64,000 nt of DNA, taken from contig NZ_CP031010.1 in NCBI RefSeq assembly GCF_003584565.2, positions 3,534,001-3,598,000 on the forward strand, written 5' to 3'. This DNA is from Alteromonas sp. RKMC-009 (GTDB lineage: Bacteria > Pseudomonadota > Gammaproteobacteria > Enterobacterales > Alteromonadaceae). The translations under genes were made by a program, and so were the position numbers. The notes below the pieces were generated by a model that saw nothing but the letters and a program-made list of their open reading frames with translations, ran no database searches and had not been told where the DNA came from. This document shows positions 16,712 through 25,772 of the stretch, one piece after another (positions within the stretch are counted from its first letter, which is position 1; every line of letters begins with the position of its first letter).

Positions 16712-17671
16712 ATGAGCAATCAATTAGACGCGTTGCGCGAAATCACTACCGTCGTTGCCGATACCGGCGATATCGAAGCGATCAAAAAGTACGAGCCTGT
16801 AGACGCTACGACGAATCCGTCTCTTTTACTTAAAGCCGCAGGTATTCCTGAATATGCGGGTTACATTGACGATGCAGTGGCATGGGCTAAATTACAGTCA
16901 CAGGATCCGGCTCAGCAGTTAACAGATGCCTCTGACAAGCTTGCCGTTACTATCGGTAAAGAAATTTCCGGCGTAATCCCGGGTCGTATTTCTACAGAAG
17001 TAGATGCCCGTTTATCATTCGACACCGACGCGACTATTGCTAAAGCAAAACGTCTGGTTGAACTGTACAACGATGAAGGTATCGATAAATCACGTATTCT
17101 GATCAAAATCGCTTCCACCTGGGAAGGCATCAAGGCTGCTGAAATTCTCGAACAGGAAGGGATCCAGTGTAACCTGACACTGTTATTCAGCTTTGCACAG
17201 GCACGTGCCTGTGCGGAAGCCGGTGTCTATCTTATTTCCCCTTTCGTGGGCCGTATTCTTGACTGGTACAAAGCAAACACAGATAAGAAAGAGTACACCG
17301 CAGAAGAAGATCCGGGTGTGGTTTCAGTAACCCGCATCTATAACTACTACAAAGAGCATGGTTACAGCACGGTAGTCATGGGCGCGAGCTTCCGTAACAT
17401 TGGTGAAATTCAGGCGCTGGCCGGTTGCGACCGTCTGACCATCAGCCCGAATCTGCTGGAAGAACTCAAAAACAGTACTGAAGCGCTGCCTGTGAAACTG
17501 AAAGACGAAGGTGCCACAGCAACACCGGGCGCGAAACTGGACGAAAAAGGTTTCCGCTGGGACATGAACGAAGATGCCATGGCGACACAAAAGCTGGCAG
17601 AAGGGATCCGCAACTTTGCAGCTGACCAGGAAAAACTGGAAACCATGCTGAAAGAAAAACTGGGTCAATAA
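16712..17671 (+). CDS. tal: transaldolase
   Basis: 319 residues from ATG 16712 (AGAGAGAAACG upstream), giving the standard [20 protein letters not shown] start; E. coli TalB has 317. The enzyme moves a dihydroxyacetone unit between sedoheptulose-7-phosphate and glyceraldehyde-3-phosphate in the pentose phosphate pathway. Conserved [13 protein letters not shown], the Schiff-base lysine in [15 protein letters not shown], and [27 protein letters not shown] are all present. pgi follows after 30 bases, and the two probably form a sugar-phosphate operon. Confidence 0.97.
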   Translation: MSNQLDALREITTVVADTGDIEAIKKYEPVDATTNPSLLLKAAGIPEYAGYIDDAVAWAKLQSQDPAQQLTDASDKLAVTIGKEISGVIPGRISTEVDARLSFDTDATIAKAKRLVELYNDEGIDKSRILIKIASTWEGIKAAEILEQEGIQCNLTLLFSFAQARACAEAGVYLISPFVGRILDWYKANTDKKEYTAEEDPGVVSVTRIYNYYKEHGYSTVVMGASFRNIGEIQALAGCDRLTISPNLLEELKNSTEALPVKLKDEGATATPGAKLDEKGFRWDMNEDAMATQKLAEGIRNFAADQEKLETMLKEKLGQ

Positions 17672-17701
17672 TCTTCGCTGGTATCAGGAAACATTCAGAC
17701 A

Positions 17702-19351
17702 ATGACAAATTTTACCCAACAGCCAGCTTTCGCTAATTTGTCGAAGCTGGCAGAAGACATCAAGAAGACTCACATGCGTGACTGGTTTGACGCGCAGCCT
17801 GAGCGTGCAGACACCATGCAGGCGCAGGCCTGTGGTTTGTTTATTGATTATTCAAAAAACCGTGTTAACGAAGAAGCCCTTGCACAATTGTTTACACTGG
17901 CGAAAGCACAGGGCGTGGACACTCACCGAAAAGCCATGTTTGACGGTGACACCATCAACAACACTGAAAAACGTGCTGTACTGCATACAGCGCTACGTAA
18001 CTTCAGTGGCAAGCCTGTTATGGTTGACGGTGAAGATGTGATGCCGGAAGTGCTGGCTACGCTGGACAAAATTGAAGCCTTTACGGCTTCAGTGCATTCC
18101 GGTGAGCACAAGGGGTATACCGGCAAGCCAGTTAAACACGTGGTCAGCATCGGTATCGGCGGTTCATTCCTGGGCCCTAAAATCATGACTGAAGCGCTGA
18201 AGCCGTACACTCATGACGCCGTTAAAGTGCACTTTGTGGCAAACGTAGACGGCTGTCACATTCATGATGTGCTGACGTCTCTGGATCACGAAGAAACGTT
18301 AATCGTTATGTCTTCCAAGTCGTTTTCCACTCAGGAAACGTTGCAGAATACCTTAACTGCGAAAGCCTGGTTCCTGGAACAGGGCGGCACTCAGGAAGAT
18401 ATTGCAAAACACTTTGTTGCCGTATCCTCAAACGTTAAAGCAGCCACTGAGTTCGGAATTGCGGAAGAAAACATTTTCCCCATGTGGGACTGGGTTGGCG
18501 GACGTTACTCGCTGTGGTCTGCGATAGGATTACCCATCGCACTGGCACTGGGTTTTGAAAACTACAAAGGCTTGCTCGAAGGCGCCCATGAAATGGACAA
18601 ACATTTCTGTGATGCACCATTTGAAAGCAATCTGCCCGTTATTCTTGCAGTTCTCGGCGTCTGGTATCGTAATTTCTTCGATGCGCAGTCTCATGTCATG
18701 TTGCCGTACTATCATTATCTTCGTGGACTGCCCGCTTATGTGCAGCAACTTGATATGGAAAGTAACGGCAAACAGGTCACGCAGAACGGCGATGTGGTTG
18801 AGTGGGAAACCGGCCCGGTTATCTGGGGAAGTGAAGGCACCAATGGTCAGCACAGCTTCCATCAGTTAATCCACCAGGGTACCTCTATCATCCCCGCAGA
18901 CTTTATGCTGCCGCTGAATGTGCCTAATCAGAACGACACGCATCACGCCATGCTGGCTTCGAATTGCTTTGGTCAGACTCAGGCACTTATGCAGGGTAAA
19001 ACCTTTGAAGAATGCTACGCTGATCTTGAAGGTAAGGTGTCTGATGAAAGTGAGCGCAAAGCACTTGCTCAGCACAAAACGATGCCCGGTAATAAACCCA
19101 GCAATACAATTTTGTTCGAAAAACTGGATCCGCAAACACTTGGCGCGCTGGTTGCAATGTATGAACATAAGGTATTTGTCCAGGGCGTTATCTGGCAGGT
19201 GAACTCCTTTGATCAATGGGGTGTCGAGTTAGGAAAAGTACTTGGTAATCAGGTTCTTGACGGCATTCAGGGTAAAGCAGAAGACGATGCGTTTGACGCT
19301 TCTACCCAACAACTCATTAGTCGCTTCAGAAACGCCAATGCACCAACTTAA
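17702..19351 (+). CDS. pgi: glucose-6-phosphate isomerase
   Basis: 549 residues, the same as E. coli Pgi. Interconverts glucose-6-phosphate and fructose-6-phosphate. Signature segments GIGGSFLGP (phosphate loop), [18 protein letters not shown] [31 protein letters not shown], and the C-terminal [41 protein letters not shown] are intact. Second gene after tal, ended by a terminator at 19392-19419. Confidence 0.98.
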   Translation: MTNFTQQPAFANLSKLAEDIKKTHMRDWFDAQPERADTMQAQACGLFIDYSKNRVNEEALAQLFTLAKAQGVDTHRKAMFDGDTINNTEKRAVLHTALRNFSGKPVMVDGEDVMPEVLATLDKIEAFTASVHSGEHKGYTGKPVKHVVSIGIGGSFLGPKIMTEALKPYTHDAVKVHFVANVDGCHIHDVLTSLDHEETLIVMSSKSFSTQETLQNTLTAKAWFLEQGGTQEDIAKHFVAVSSNVKAATEFGIAEENIFPMWDWVGGRYSLWSAIGLPIALALGFENYKGLLEGAHEMDKHFCDAPFESNLPVILAVLGVWYRNFFDAQSHVMLPYYHYLRGLPAYVQQLDMESNGKQVTQNGDVVEWETGPVIWGSEGTNGQHSFHQLIHQGTSIIPADFMLPLNVPNQNDTHHAMLASNCFGQTQALMQGKTFEECYADLEGKVSDESERKALAQHKTMPGNKPSNTILFEKLDPQTLGALVAMYEHKVFVQGVIWQVNSFDQWGVELGKVLGNQVLDGIQGKAEDDAFDASTQQLISRFRNANAPT

Positions 19352-19391
19352 GGAAAGTTAATTTGGTTAACGCCAAATAAGTGCATCTGAC

Positions 19392-19419
19392 AAACGGCCG
19401 GTTTTTACTGGCCGTTTTC
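19392..19419 (+). terminator. Rho-independent terminator after pgi
   Basis: AAACGGCC / GGCCGTTTT stem around GGTTTTTACT, ending in TTTTC, 40 bases past the pgi stop. Confidence 0.8.
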
Positions 19420-19581
19420 ATTGGGCAATCCACACGCTGTCATGCAATCGTCATATTTTGTTAATAAAAGGTAAATTTAATCATTTTATTATCGTGTCGA
19501 CTGTGATACAAAAGTAGTCAGAAGGATGAAAAAACATTCAACTCTGACACTGATGTTAGTGGTAAACAAAAGGAGATCCTA

Positions 19582-19758
19582 GTGGATAAGTCAGATCTGT
19601 TTGCGATGTTAAATATTGAAGAAACTCCGGCTAAAACTAAAAGCAAGAAAAGAAAGTGGAGAGAGATCGAAGCCTTACAGGACAGGTTCAAACTGGAAAA
19701 AGAACTGGCAGATATCGACTACGGTTTTGAGTACGAACTGGAATCGATGGAAAGATAA
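19582..19758 (+). CDS. DUF3545 family small protein
   Basis: 58 residues from GTG 19582 with an excellent AAAGGAGA upstream. Sequence begins MDKSDLFAMLNIEE, then a basic, probably helical block KKRKWREIEALQDRFKLEKELADID, the recognisable core of DUF3545, a family of about 60 residues in Vibrio, Shewanella and Alteromonas. The mixture of lysine-rich and acidic helices suggests nucleic acid or protein binding; function unknown. It has its own strong terminator. A tiny ORF at 19526-19582 overlaps its start by one base but has a poorly spaced ribosome site. Confidence 0.82.
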   Translation: MDKSDLFAMLNIEETPAKTKSKKRKWREIEALQDRFKLEKELADIDYGFEYELESMER

Positions 19759-19762
19759 AATG

Positions 19763-19795
19763 AAAACGGCCACCTGATATCAGGTGGCCGTTTTT
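19763..19795. terminator. bidirectional terminator between DUF3545 and ung
   Basis: AAAACGGCCACCTGA and TCAGGTGGCCGTTTT form a 15-bp near-perfect palindrome with T-runs on both strands, fitting the end of both the plus-strand DUF3545 gene and the minus-strand thr/ung transcript. Confidence 0.93.
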
Positions 19796-19817
19796 CGTTA
19801 TATCACCCTGCAGGTTT

Positions 19818-20474
19818 TTATATCTGCCAGTTAATGGCAGGTTGCCCGTGTTTGCGAAGCCAGGCATTTGTCTGACTGAAATGCTGACACCCGAAAAAAC
19901 CTTTGTAGGCCGACAACGGAGACGGATGTGGTGCTTCCAGTACCAGATGTCGCTGTTTGTCGATATTTGCGCCTTTCTTTTGCGCGTGACTGCCCCACAA
20001 CAGGAACACCACATTGCTGGTGTGTTCGTTAATGGCGGCTATGACGTGATCGGTAAACGTTTCCCAGCCAAACTTTGCGTGGCTGTGTGCCTTCCCCTGC
20101 TCTACCGTCAGCACGGTATTTAATAACAATACACCCTGCTCAGCCCACGACGTGAGATCGCCGTCAGAAGGCATAGAAAACCCTTTGATATCCGTTTCCA
20201 GTTCTTTGCAGATATTCTTCAACGATGGTGGCAGCTTTACGCCTTTCTGTACGGAAAAAGATAATCCGTGCGCCTGTCCCGGCCCGTGATAGGGATCCTG
20301 TCCCAGGATCACAACCCGTACCTTATTCAGAGGGGTAAGAGCGAATGCATTGAACACATCCGGTTCAGGAGGAAACACCACTGATGCAGCCCTGGCCTCA
20401 TCAACCCTGGCCATCAGTGTTTTAAAATAGGGCCGGGACTTTTCAGGTCCCAGCACATCTTGCCATGTTGTCAT
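19818..20474 (-). CDS. ung: uracil-DNA glycosylase
   Basis: 218 residues, family 1 UDG that removes uracil from DNA. Catalytic motif [39 protein letters not shown] and the leucine-loop [21 protein letters not shown] are all present. Its ATG overlaps the thrC stop by four bases (ATGA), so it is translationally coupled to the threonine operon and likely transcribed from the thr promoter at least in part. Confidence 0.97.
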   Translation of the reverse strand: MTTWQDVLGPEKSRPYFKTLMARVDEARAASVVFPPEPDVFNAFALTPLNKVRVVILGQDPYHGPGQAHGLSFSVQKGVKLPPSLKNICKELETDIKGFSMPSDGDLTSWAEQGVLLLNTVLTVEQGKAHSHAKFGWETFTDHVIAAINEHTSNVVFLLWGSHAQKKGANIDKQRHLVLEAPHPSPLSAYKGFFGCQHFSQTNAWLRKHGQPAINWQI

Positions 20475-21754
20475 TTCAATATAGAGAACATGTGCGCTTT
20501 TAGCGCTTCGTAGTCAGCTGGCAGTGGCACGGCCTGGCTTTCTTTACTCGAACACTCTACCAGTGCCTGAGGCAGGCTCAGAGGCTGTCCTAGTACATTC
20601 TCAACGGTTTCGCGGAATTTAGCCGGATGTGCAGTACCAAGGAACAGACCATACTCATTGTCCGCCAAATCGTGACTTACCGCACGGTAAGCGATGGCAG
20701 CATGAGGTTCGCTGGTATATCCCTGTTGCGCAAGCTGACGCATGGCGATTTGTGTATATTCTTCATCTACACATTCACCACGCAGGCACGACTTATCCAG
20801 GTAACCACGCTCAATCAGCGCTTCGATGCGGGGCCAGTTGTTTGGCTGGCTGACATCCATTGCATTAGACATGGTTGCAACCGTCGGATTGGGCGCCCAC
20901 TCGCCGGTTTTCAGGTAACGGGGAACAGTATCGTTCAGGTTCGTTGCCGCAACAAAACGCTTAATGGGCAAGCCCAAAGACTTGGCAATCATACCTGCTG
21001 TCAGATTACCGAAGTTACCGCTCGGCACCGAGATAACCAGCTCTTCACGCTGTTCCGGCGTAAGCTGGCTAACCGCTTCAAAGTAGTAACAAACCTGCGC
21101 CAGCAAACGGCTGATGTTGATAGAGTTTGCTGAATTCAGATGCAAACCTTCACGCACATCCGGATCGTCAAACGCATGTTTAACCATCGCCTGACAGGCG
21201 TCGAAATCACTCTCGATAGCAACGGTATGAATGTTATCACCCAAAGTGGTAAACAGCTTTTCCTGCAGCTGACTGATTTTTCCTTTCGGGAATAAAATCA
21301 CCACATTGATGTTCGGGATACCGTGGAACGCATGGGCAACAGCGGCACCGGTGTCACCGGACGTGGCGGTAAGGATGGTAATGGGTTCGCCATTGCTGAT
21401 GCGGGAAAGCACCTGCGCCATAAAACGGCCGCCGAAATCTTTAAAGGCCAGCGTAGGACCGTGGAACAACTCCAGTGTGGCGACTTTGTCATTGACACTG
21501 ACCACAGGAGCCGGAAAGGTAAACGCCTCTTCAACAATACTGCCAATGGTGCCTTCGCCCAGCTCGTCACCGATTAAGGCGGTAAGCACTTCTGTGCTGC
21601 GCTCAACGAAAGGCTTTTTGAGCAAGCCGTCGATGTCGTCTAATTTCGGAATGTCAGTAGGGAAATATAAGCCCTGCTCCTGACCTAAACCGCGCTTTAC
21701 TGCTTCTGAAAAGGAAGCGGTGTCTGATGCTACTTTTAAATTTACTAATTCCAC
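20471..21754 (-). CDS. thrC: threonine synthase
   Basis: 427 residues, E. coli length 428. Converts O-phosphohomoserine to threonine with PLP. The PLP lysine is in [14 protein letters not shown]; also [34 protein letters not shown] and the C-terminal [13 protein letters not shown]. Third gene of thrA-thrB-thrC on the minus strand; 18 bases after thrB. ung follows with overlapping stop and start. Confidence 0.98.
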   Translation of the reverse strand: MELVNLKVASDTASFSEAVKRGLGQEQGLYFPTDIPKLDDIDGLLKKPFVERSTEVLTALIGDELGEGTIGSIVEEAFTFPAPVVSVNDKVATLELFHGPTLAFKDFGGRFMAQVLSRISNGEPITILTATSGDTGAAVAHAFHGIPNINVVILFPKGKISQLQEKLFTTLGDNIHTVAIESDFDACQAMVKHAFDDPDVREGLHLNSANSINISRLLAQVCYYFEAVSQLTPEQREELVISVPSGNFGNLTAGMIAKSLGLPIKRFVAATNLNDTVPRYLKTGEWAPNPTVATMSNAMDVSQPNNWPRIEALIERGYLDKSCLRGECVDEEYTQIAMRQLAQQGYTSEPHAAIAYRAVSHDLADNEYGLFLGTAHPAKFRETVENVLGQPLSLPQALVECSSKESQAVPLPADYEALKAHMFSILK

Positions 21755-21772
21755 CTGGGATACCTTTAATCT

Positions 21773-22723
21773 TTACACTTGCTGCTCTACCGCACCCTTA
21801 TCAGGGATCCGGCAAACGTGGCTAAAGCCATCTTCATTTTGTACGTAATTGGCCTGCAGCCATTCACGAATCGCTTCGGCTTTTTCAGCATCGTCACAGA
21901 CAGCAAATACTGTCGGACCAGAACCGGAGATCCCGAATGCTAATCCACCATTTTCCATACTGAACGCTCTGGCCTCGTCAAAGCCGGGCAATAATGACTT
22001 GCGGTAAGGTTCAGCTATTACATCCTGCATCACACTGGCTGCCAGGCCCGCGTTCTGCGCGTGCAGTGCATGCACGAACACGCCCAGTTGACGGCCAAAA
22101 GTCAGCGTATTTGCCATCGCCACTTCTTTCGGCAAAATATTCCGGGCCGCCGATGTGGAAACACTTATTCCAGAGTAGCACACAACCCAGTACCAGCTGC
22201 CGATAACCGGTAATTTCACCGTCACTTCGGCATCATTGCCGGTCATCAGAGTTAATCCGCCAAGATAACAGGGAGCAACATTATCATAATGAATGCTGCC
22301 GCTAATCTGCCCTTCCAGCTCGCCCATCATTAACAGAAGCGCATTCTCATCAAAGGGATAATCAAAGTGTGCATTCAGTGCATGAAAGGCTGCAACGATA
22401 GAACTGGCACTGGAGCCAAGGCCGCTGCCAATGGGCAGGTTCTTATGCAAAATCAGTTCAACATGACGGGTGGGCTTGCCGGCTTTTACCATTTCTTCAA
22501 AGAAATGGGCATAGCATAAGGTAACAATGTTGTTATCGGCACCTGCCGGTAACTTATGGGCAAACGGGCCGGTGGCGGTCAGAGAAAATGCATCTGCATC
22601 TTTTACTTCAACAACATCGCCTAACTCAGTGCCGTCGACGGGTGCCAGTGCGGCACCCAACACATCAAAACCTAAACTTACATTGCCGATGGAGGCTGGC
22701 GCATAAGCGCGGGTGGTTTTCAT
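21773..22723 (-). CDS. thrB: homoserine kinase
   Basis: 316 residues from ATG 22723; another in-frame ATG three codons earlier (22732) abuts the AAGGA with no spacing, so the inner ATG is preferred. GHMP kinase phosphorylating homoserine. Motif 1 YAPASIGNVSLGFDVLG, ATP loop LPIGSGLGSSASSIVAA, and the C-terminal GGLAFGISGSGPTVFAV are present. It follows thrA by about 16 bases. Confidence 0.97.
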   Translation of the reverse strand: MKTTRAYAPASIGNVSLGFDVLGAALAPVDGTELGDVVEVKDADAFSLTATGPFAHKLPAGADNNIVTLCYAHFFEEMVKAGKPTRHVELILHKNLPIGSGLGSSASSIVAAFHALNAHFDYPFDENALLLMMGELEGQISGSIHYDNVAPCYLGGLTLMTGNDAEVTVKLPVIGSWYWVVCYSGISVSTSAARNILPKEVAMANTLTFGRQLGVFVHALHAQNAGLAASVMQDVIAEPYRKSLLPGFDEARAFSMENGGLAFGISGSGPTVFAVCDDAEKAEAIREWLQANYVQNEDGFSHVCRIPDKGAVEQQV

Positions 22724-22739
22724 ACTACTCATCCTTCAA

Positions 22740-25205
22740 TTACAGCGCCATTTGTTTCCACGGCATGGTACGCAGAATATCAGCAAACACACCGGCAGCG
22801 GTTACCGTACCACCCGCTCCGTAGCCGCGGATAACGTAAGGAATTGGCTGGTAATAGTCACTGCTGATTGCCAGCGCGTTCTCACCGTCTTTCACCGCCG
22901 CAAGAGGATGCGTAAGCGGCACCGCCTGAATGGTTACCTTACACTTGTCACCATCGATACTGCCGATATAACGTAATACACTGTCGTTGGCTTTGGCTTC
23001 TTCCACGCGCTGACCAAATGCTGCATCCAGCTCAGGTAACTGCTGCATGAACTCATCAATTGATGCACCTTCTGCAAAACCTTCCGGTAACACAGATTCA
23101 ATCTGAATATCAGACAGTTCAAGCACCAGGCCGGCTTCACGTGCCATGATCAGCAGTTTACGGGCCACGTCCATGCCGCTTAAGTCGTCACGTGGATCCG
23201 GCTCGGTATAGCCATTTTCTTTTGCTGCACTGGTAGCCTGAGACAAGCTCATACCTTCTTCAAGCTTACCAAATACATAGGATAAGCTACCGGATAAAAT
23301 GCCTTCGAACTGATGCAGCACGTCGCCGGCAGCGAACAGTTTCTGCAGGTTATCGATAACCGGCAAGCCCGCACCGACGGTAGTTTCATATAAATACTGG
23401 CGATTCGTATTCTGTGCGGTTCTGCGCAGCTGGCGGTAATACGCCATGGTGTCGGTGTTGGCCTTTTTGTTAGGCGTCACTACGTGGAAGCCCTGCTCCA
23501 TCATATCCACGTACTGTGAAGCTACCGCTTCGTGACTGGTACAATCAACAATCACCGGATTTACCAGACTGTTGCTGTTAACGAACTGGTGTAAACGCTC
23601 AACGCTTAACGACTCCTCAGAAGCTGACAGTGCAGACTGCCAGTCACCTGACACATCAATACCCTGCGCGTTAAGCAGCAGTTTGCGGCTGTTGGCAATA
23701 CCATATACACGTAACTGAATATTGCGCTTCAACAGTGCAGGTTGCTGACGGGCAATCTGACCCAGCAATTCTGTACCTACGTTGCCGCAGCCGACCAGGA
23801 ATACGTCAATGGTGTGGCGATCGGAGAAGAAATTCTGGTGAATAACCCGTACCGCCTTCTTCGCCTTTTTCGCTTCGATAACCGTAGAGATGGAACGCTC
23901 TGAAGATCCCTGAGCAATCGCTACGTTGTTCACACGGGCTTGCGCCAATGCAGCAAAGAACCGGGCTGCCAGGCCTTTTGTGTGACGCATTCCATCACCG
24001 ACCAGGGTAACAATGGCTAAGTCGTGACGCACTTCAATCTGATCAAGCAACTGGTTTTGCAATTCCAGAGCAAAGGCATCTTCCAGCAGTTGCTGTGCAC
24101 GGGCCGCATCTTTTTCCTGTATACAGAAGCTGATGCTGTATTCCGAGCTGGACTGGGTGATCAGGCTAATGGAGATATTGGCATTACTCATCACCTCAAA
24201 CACACGGCTTGCCATGCCTACCATGCCTTTGAGGCCAGGTCCGGCAACATTAAACATCGTGATGTTATCGAGCTGCGAAATACCTTTCACTGACGTCCAT
24301 TTCTCGCTGGCTTCGTTACTGATTAGCGTGCCGGGCGCAGAAGGATTCAGGGTATTTTTGATCAGACAGGGAATGTGGTGCTGAGCGATAGGACCAATGG
24401 TTTTCGGGTGCAGTACTTTGGCACCGAAGTAAGACAGCTCCATGGCTTCCTGATAAGTCAGCTTATCAAGTAATACTGCCCCTTCAACCTGATTCGGGTC
24501 AGCGTTATAAACACCGTCTACATCCGTCCAGATTTCACAGCAGTCTGCGTCGATACAGGCCGCAAGGATGGCAGCAGAGTAATCAGAACCATTCCGGCCA
24601 AGCGTGACTTTCTCACCCTCTTCATTAACAGCAACAAAGCCGGGCATAACCAGTAATACTGAACCGTCGTTCTTTACGTCACTGAAACGGGCTTTACTCA
24701 TTGCCACATCAGCAATGCTGTCGAGATATTCGCCATGTGCCAGCACGTATTCGACCGGGTCGATGATACTGTTAACCACACCTTTACTTTGCAAAATCGC
24801 ACTGAACAGCGTCACACTGATGTATTCGCCGATACTTAAGATGCCGGCAGCCACAGAATCCGGAGCACAACCAAGCAACTTAATGCCTTCCAGTTGTTGC
24901 TTAAGCGCAGTCAAGCGCTCTGAGATGAATGAAGAAACGTGGTCGTGGGCGAAGTTATCTAAGGTGGTGTTTAATTCGTCTGCAATACCCTGAACAGTTT
25001 GCTCTAACTTTTCAAACAGAGGCTGGAAGTCATCCCCTGCAGCAGCCTGTTCACAAAGAGAAGAAAGCGCGTTGGTCACGCCCTTTGGCGCAGAAAGCAC
25101 TACTGCTGCGCCATCGGTTTGGTGGGTGGTCATACAAATCCCGGTCACACGCAGGTATCGGGGTGCGTCGGCCAGAGAAGATCCACCAAACTTTAAGACT
25201 TTCAT
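22740..25205 (-). CDS. thrA: bifunctional aspartokinase / homoserine dehydrogenase I
   Basis: 821 residues, close to E. coli ThrA (820). N-terminal aspartokinase (1-300: KFGGSSLADAPRYL, GRNGSDYSAAI), central paired ACT-type regulatory domains (about 310-460, NISLITQSSSEYSI and NVAIAQGSSERSIS), then homoserine dehydrogenase (VGCGNVGTELLGQIARQ at about 466, DPRDDLSGMDVARKLLI). Catalyses the first and third steps from aspartate to threonine, normally inhibited by threonine. Start ATG has AAAGGAGC. Preceded by the leader peptide and terminator at 25254-25381. Confidence 0.98.
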   Translation of the reverse strand: MKVLKFGGSSLADAPRYLRVTGICMTTHQTDGAAVVLSAPKGVTNALSSLCEQAAAGDDFQPLFEKLEQTVQGIADELNTTLDNFAHDHVSSFISERLTALKQQLEGIKLLGCAPDSVAAGILSIGEYISVTLFSAILQSKGVVNSIIDPVEYVLAHGEYLDSIADVAMSKARFSDVKNDGSVLLVMPGFVAVNEEGEKVTLGRNGSDYSAAILAACIDADCCEIWTDVDGVYNADPNQVEGAVLLDKLTYQEAMELSYFGAKVLHPKTIGPIAQHHIPCLIKNTLNPSAPGTLISNEASEKWTSVKGISQLDNITMFNVAGPGLKGMVGMASRVFEVMSNANISISLITQSSSEYSISFCIQEKDAARAQQLLEDAFALELQNQLLDQIEVRHDLAIVTLVGDGMRHTKGLAARFFAALAQARVNNVAIAQGSSERSISTVIEAKKAKKAVRVIHQNFFSDRHTIDVFLVGCGNVGTELLGQIARQQPALLKRNIQLRVYGIANSRKLLLNAQGIDVSGDWQSALSASEESLSVERLHQFVNSNSLVNPVIVDCTSHEAVASQYVDMMEQGFHVVTPNKKANTDTMAYYRQLRRTAQNTNRQYLYETTVGAGLPVIDNLQKLFAAGDVLHQFEGILSGSLSYVFGKLEEGMSLSQATSAAKENGYTEPDPRDDLSGMDVARKLLIMAREAGLVLELSDIQIESVLPEGFAEGASIDEFMQQLPELDAAFGQRVEEAKANDSVLRYIGSIDGDKCKVTIQAVPLTHPLAAVKDGENALAISSDYYQPIPYVIRGYGAGGTVTAAGVFADILRTMPWKQMAL

Positions 25206-25253
25206 GTAATGCTCCTTTCGGTTTTATTTTGCTACATCAACGCTCAATTGCGT

Positions 25254-25283
25254 AAAAAAAAACCCGCTCCTGGTGAGGGCGGG
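25254..25283 (-). terminator. thr operon attenuator terminator
   Basis: On the minus strand CCCGC pairs with GCGGG, helped by inner CCT/AGG with one bulged base, followed by nine T. It lies between thrL and thrA, as in enteric thr attenuators: stalling at Thr/Ile codons in the leader should favour an alternative fold and read-through into thrA. Confidence 0.9.
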
Positions 25284-25312
25284 CTTTCGATGTCTGGTTG
25301 CAATGTTGCGCA

Positions 25313-25381
25313 CTAGCCAGCGACCGCCCTCAAAGAGGTGGTAATAATCATCGTGCCGGTGGTGCTAATCATTGTTTTCAT
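25313..25381 (-). CDS. thrL: thr operon leader peptide
   Basis: A 22-codon ORF reading MKTMISTTGTMIITTSLRAVAG, too short for usual gene calling. Six Thr and three Ile codons are clustered in its middle, comparable to the E. coli leader (Thr and Ile rich). The stop lies 107 bases ahead of thrA with the terminator between. No Shine-Dalgarno precedes the ATG, which is unusual and may mean that it is read from a leaderless transcript. Regulation inferred: attenuation by charged tRNA-Thr and tRNA-Ile. Confidence 0.88.
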   Translation of the reverse strand: MKTMISTTGTMIITTSLRAVAG

Positions 25382-25387
25382 ACGGAC

Positions 25388-25416
25388 AATTTGCCGTATA
25401 GACGTCTATCTGTCAA
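25388..25416 (-). promoter_or_regulatory. candidate thrL promoter with palindrome
   Basis: On minus, TTGACA at 25416-25411, spacer 17, CAAATT at 25393-25388 (a poor -10). The spacer includes the perfect 12-bp palindrome ATAGACGTCTAT (25398-25409), a possible operator. The predicted start would fall on or next to the thrL ATG. Confidence 0.45.
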
Positions 25417-25772
25417 CCGCGATTTTGCTTTTTCTGTGTAAAACACCGTCAGAACAGACAATTTACTCCTAAAGAGAGCCTTTTTCTGCCTTTTCATATT
25501 GCGATTCATCATATTTTGACAGGAAAAACGGGAATTTCATTGCGTACATTTTGCCGGAGCATTCCGTAATTTTTTCTTCCGGAGCTCAATGAACACCCCG
25601 TTCAGGCCAGGGCAATGGAATTCTGCCCGGGAATAACTTTATATTTTTCATATTATTAGTGAATAAAGAGCGCCGTACACTCCGCTACAACGTCCGGCGC
25701 GTTGCGGCACTGTCTTTGCTATCTCAGCTTACACATCCCTATCAGATTTTATTTTTCCCGGAGAAAGTCCTT
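25417..25772. other. 356-bp divergent region between thr operon and GH13 gene
   Basis: No gene supported. An open frame extends the GH13 gene back to 25659 but lacks the domain and a ribosome site. The stretch is AT-rich around 25600-25650 and presumably carries the GH13 promoter; I could not choose one. Confidence 0.4.

Noticed and set aside
19526..19582. 18-codon ORF (MKKHSTLTLMLVVNKRRS) whose stop overlaps the DUF3545 start
   Set aside because: Its AGAAGG abuts the ATG without spacing and the sequence has no family; the overlap could be chance. Not listed as a gene.
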